This document shows, piece after piece, positions 63,853 through 64,000 of a stretch of DNA of 64,000 bases. The position numbers and the translations under genes are program-made. This DNA is from Vombatus ursinus. Taxonomy: Eukaryota; Chordata; Mammalia; Diprotodontia; Vombatidae. The notes beneath the pieces were generated by a model. The model saw only the letters and a program-made list of their open reading frames with translations, was not told the origin of the DNA and ran no database searches. The number at the start of each line of letters is the position of its first letter. The first letter of the stretch is position 1. The stretch lies in NCBI RefSeq assembly GCF_900497805.2, contig NW_020954687.1:4756683-4820682 (forward strand). The letters are read 5' to 3'.

Positions 63853-64000
63853 GTGTAGTGTTGTTCTTTCCAGAAATTATCATTTTGATTTGATTACTCT
63901 CTGCATAGGAAGATGTGAAAATTAGGGGAGGAGACTGGCCTACTTTCATTAGCATGCTAGAAAGATGGTTAAGGATGCAATATAATCAGGTCTAGAGTTG
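63853..64000. other. Unique sequence at window end
   Basis: Nothing recognised. Confidence 0.4.

Overview
The window is about 64 kb of AT-rich vertebrate DNA packed with degraded retrotransposons. The repeats identify a marsupial (metatherian). They include tRNA-derived SINEs with the GGGGCAGCTAGGTGGC head (poly(A)-tailed WSINE1-like and RTE-tailed MAR1-like copies), abundant long L2 copies whose reverse-transcriptase region is still readable, MIR and MIR3 (Ther-2) SINEs, CR1/L3 LINEs, and L1 3' ends of the marsupial kind. An Australian species is possible because of the WSINE1-like copies, but this cannot be settled here.

No host protein-coding exon, tRNA, rRNA or other RNA gene could be supported. 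The open reading frames are short, and most lie inside or antisense to repeats or microsatellites. The window is best read as intergenic or deep intronic sequence. No family was checked against a repeat library: all names come from consensus features recognised by eye, and element ends are good to about 10-20 bases unless a target-site duplication is given.

Layout: 0-5 kb has MIR/L2 fragments and a 400-base assembly gap inside an L2. 6.36-7.9 kb is a long L2 with RT motifs, followed by a solo LTR at 7.96-8.53 kb. 8.6-16.4 kb is a dense mixture with a MIR nested in a MIR, a MAR1 nested in an L2, and an inverted pair of unidentified coding-like sequences at 14.3-15.4 kb. 17.3-18.7 kb is repeat-free. 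20-37 kb holds microsatellites, a SINE family with a shared non-tRNA 3' domain, RTE-like, CR1/L3 and L1 pieces. 37.8-42 kb is repeat-poor. 42.7-54.8 kb has L1, L2, CR1, MAR1, a WSINE1-like SINE with clean duplications, and an R4-like LINE reverse-transcriptase fragment. 55-56.4 and 58.3-61 kb are repeat-poor. 61.1-63.7 kb is one L2 interrupted by four later insertions, including a second copy of the solo LTR.

The most notable items are the inverted coding-like pair, the R4-like reverse transcriptase, the four-layer nested L2, a 25-base exact match between two unrelated places, and the repeat-free islands that may be conserved regulatory sequence. There is no operon-like or system-like gene set here.
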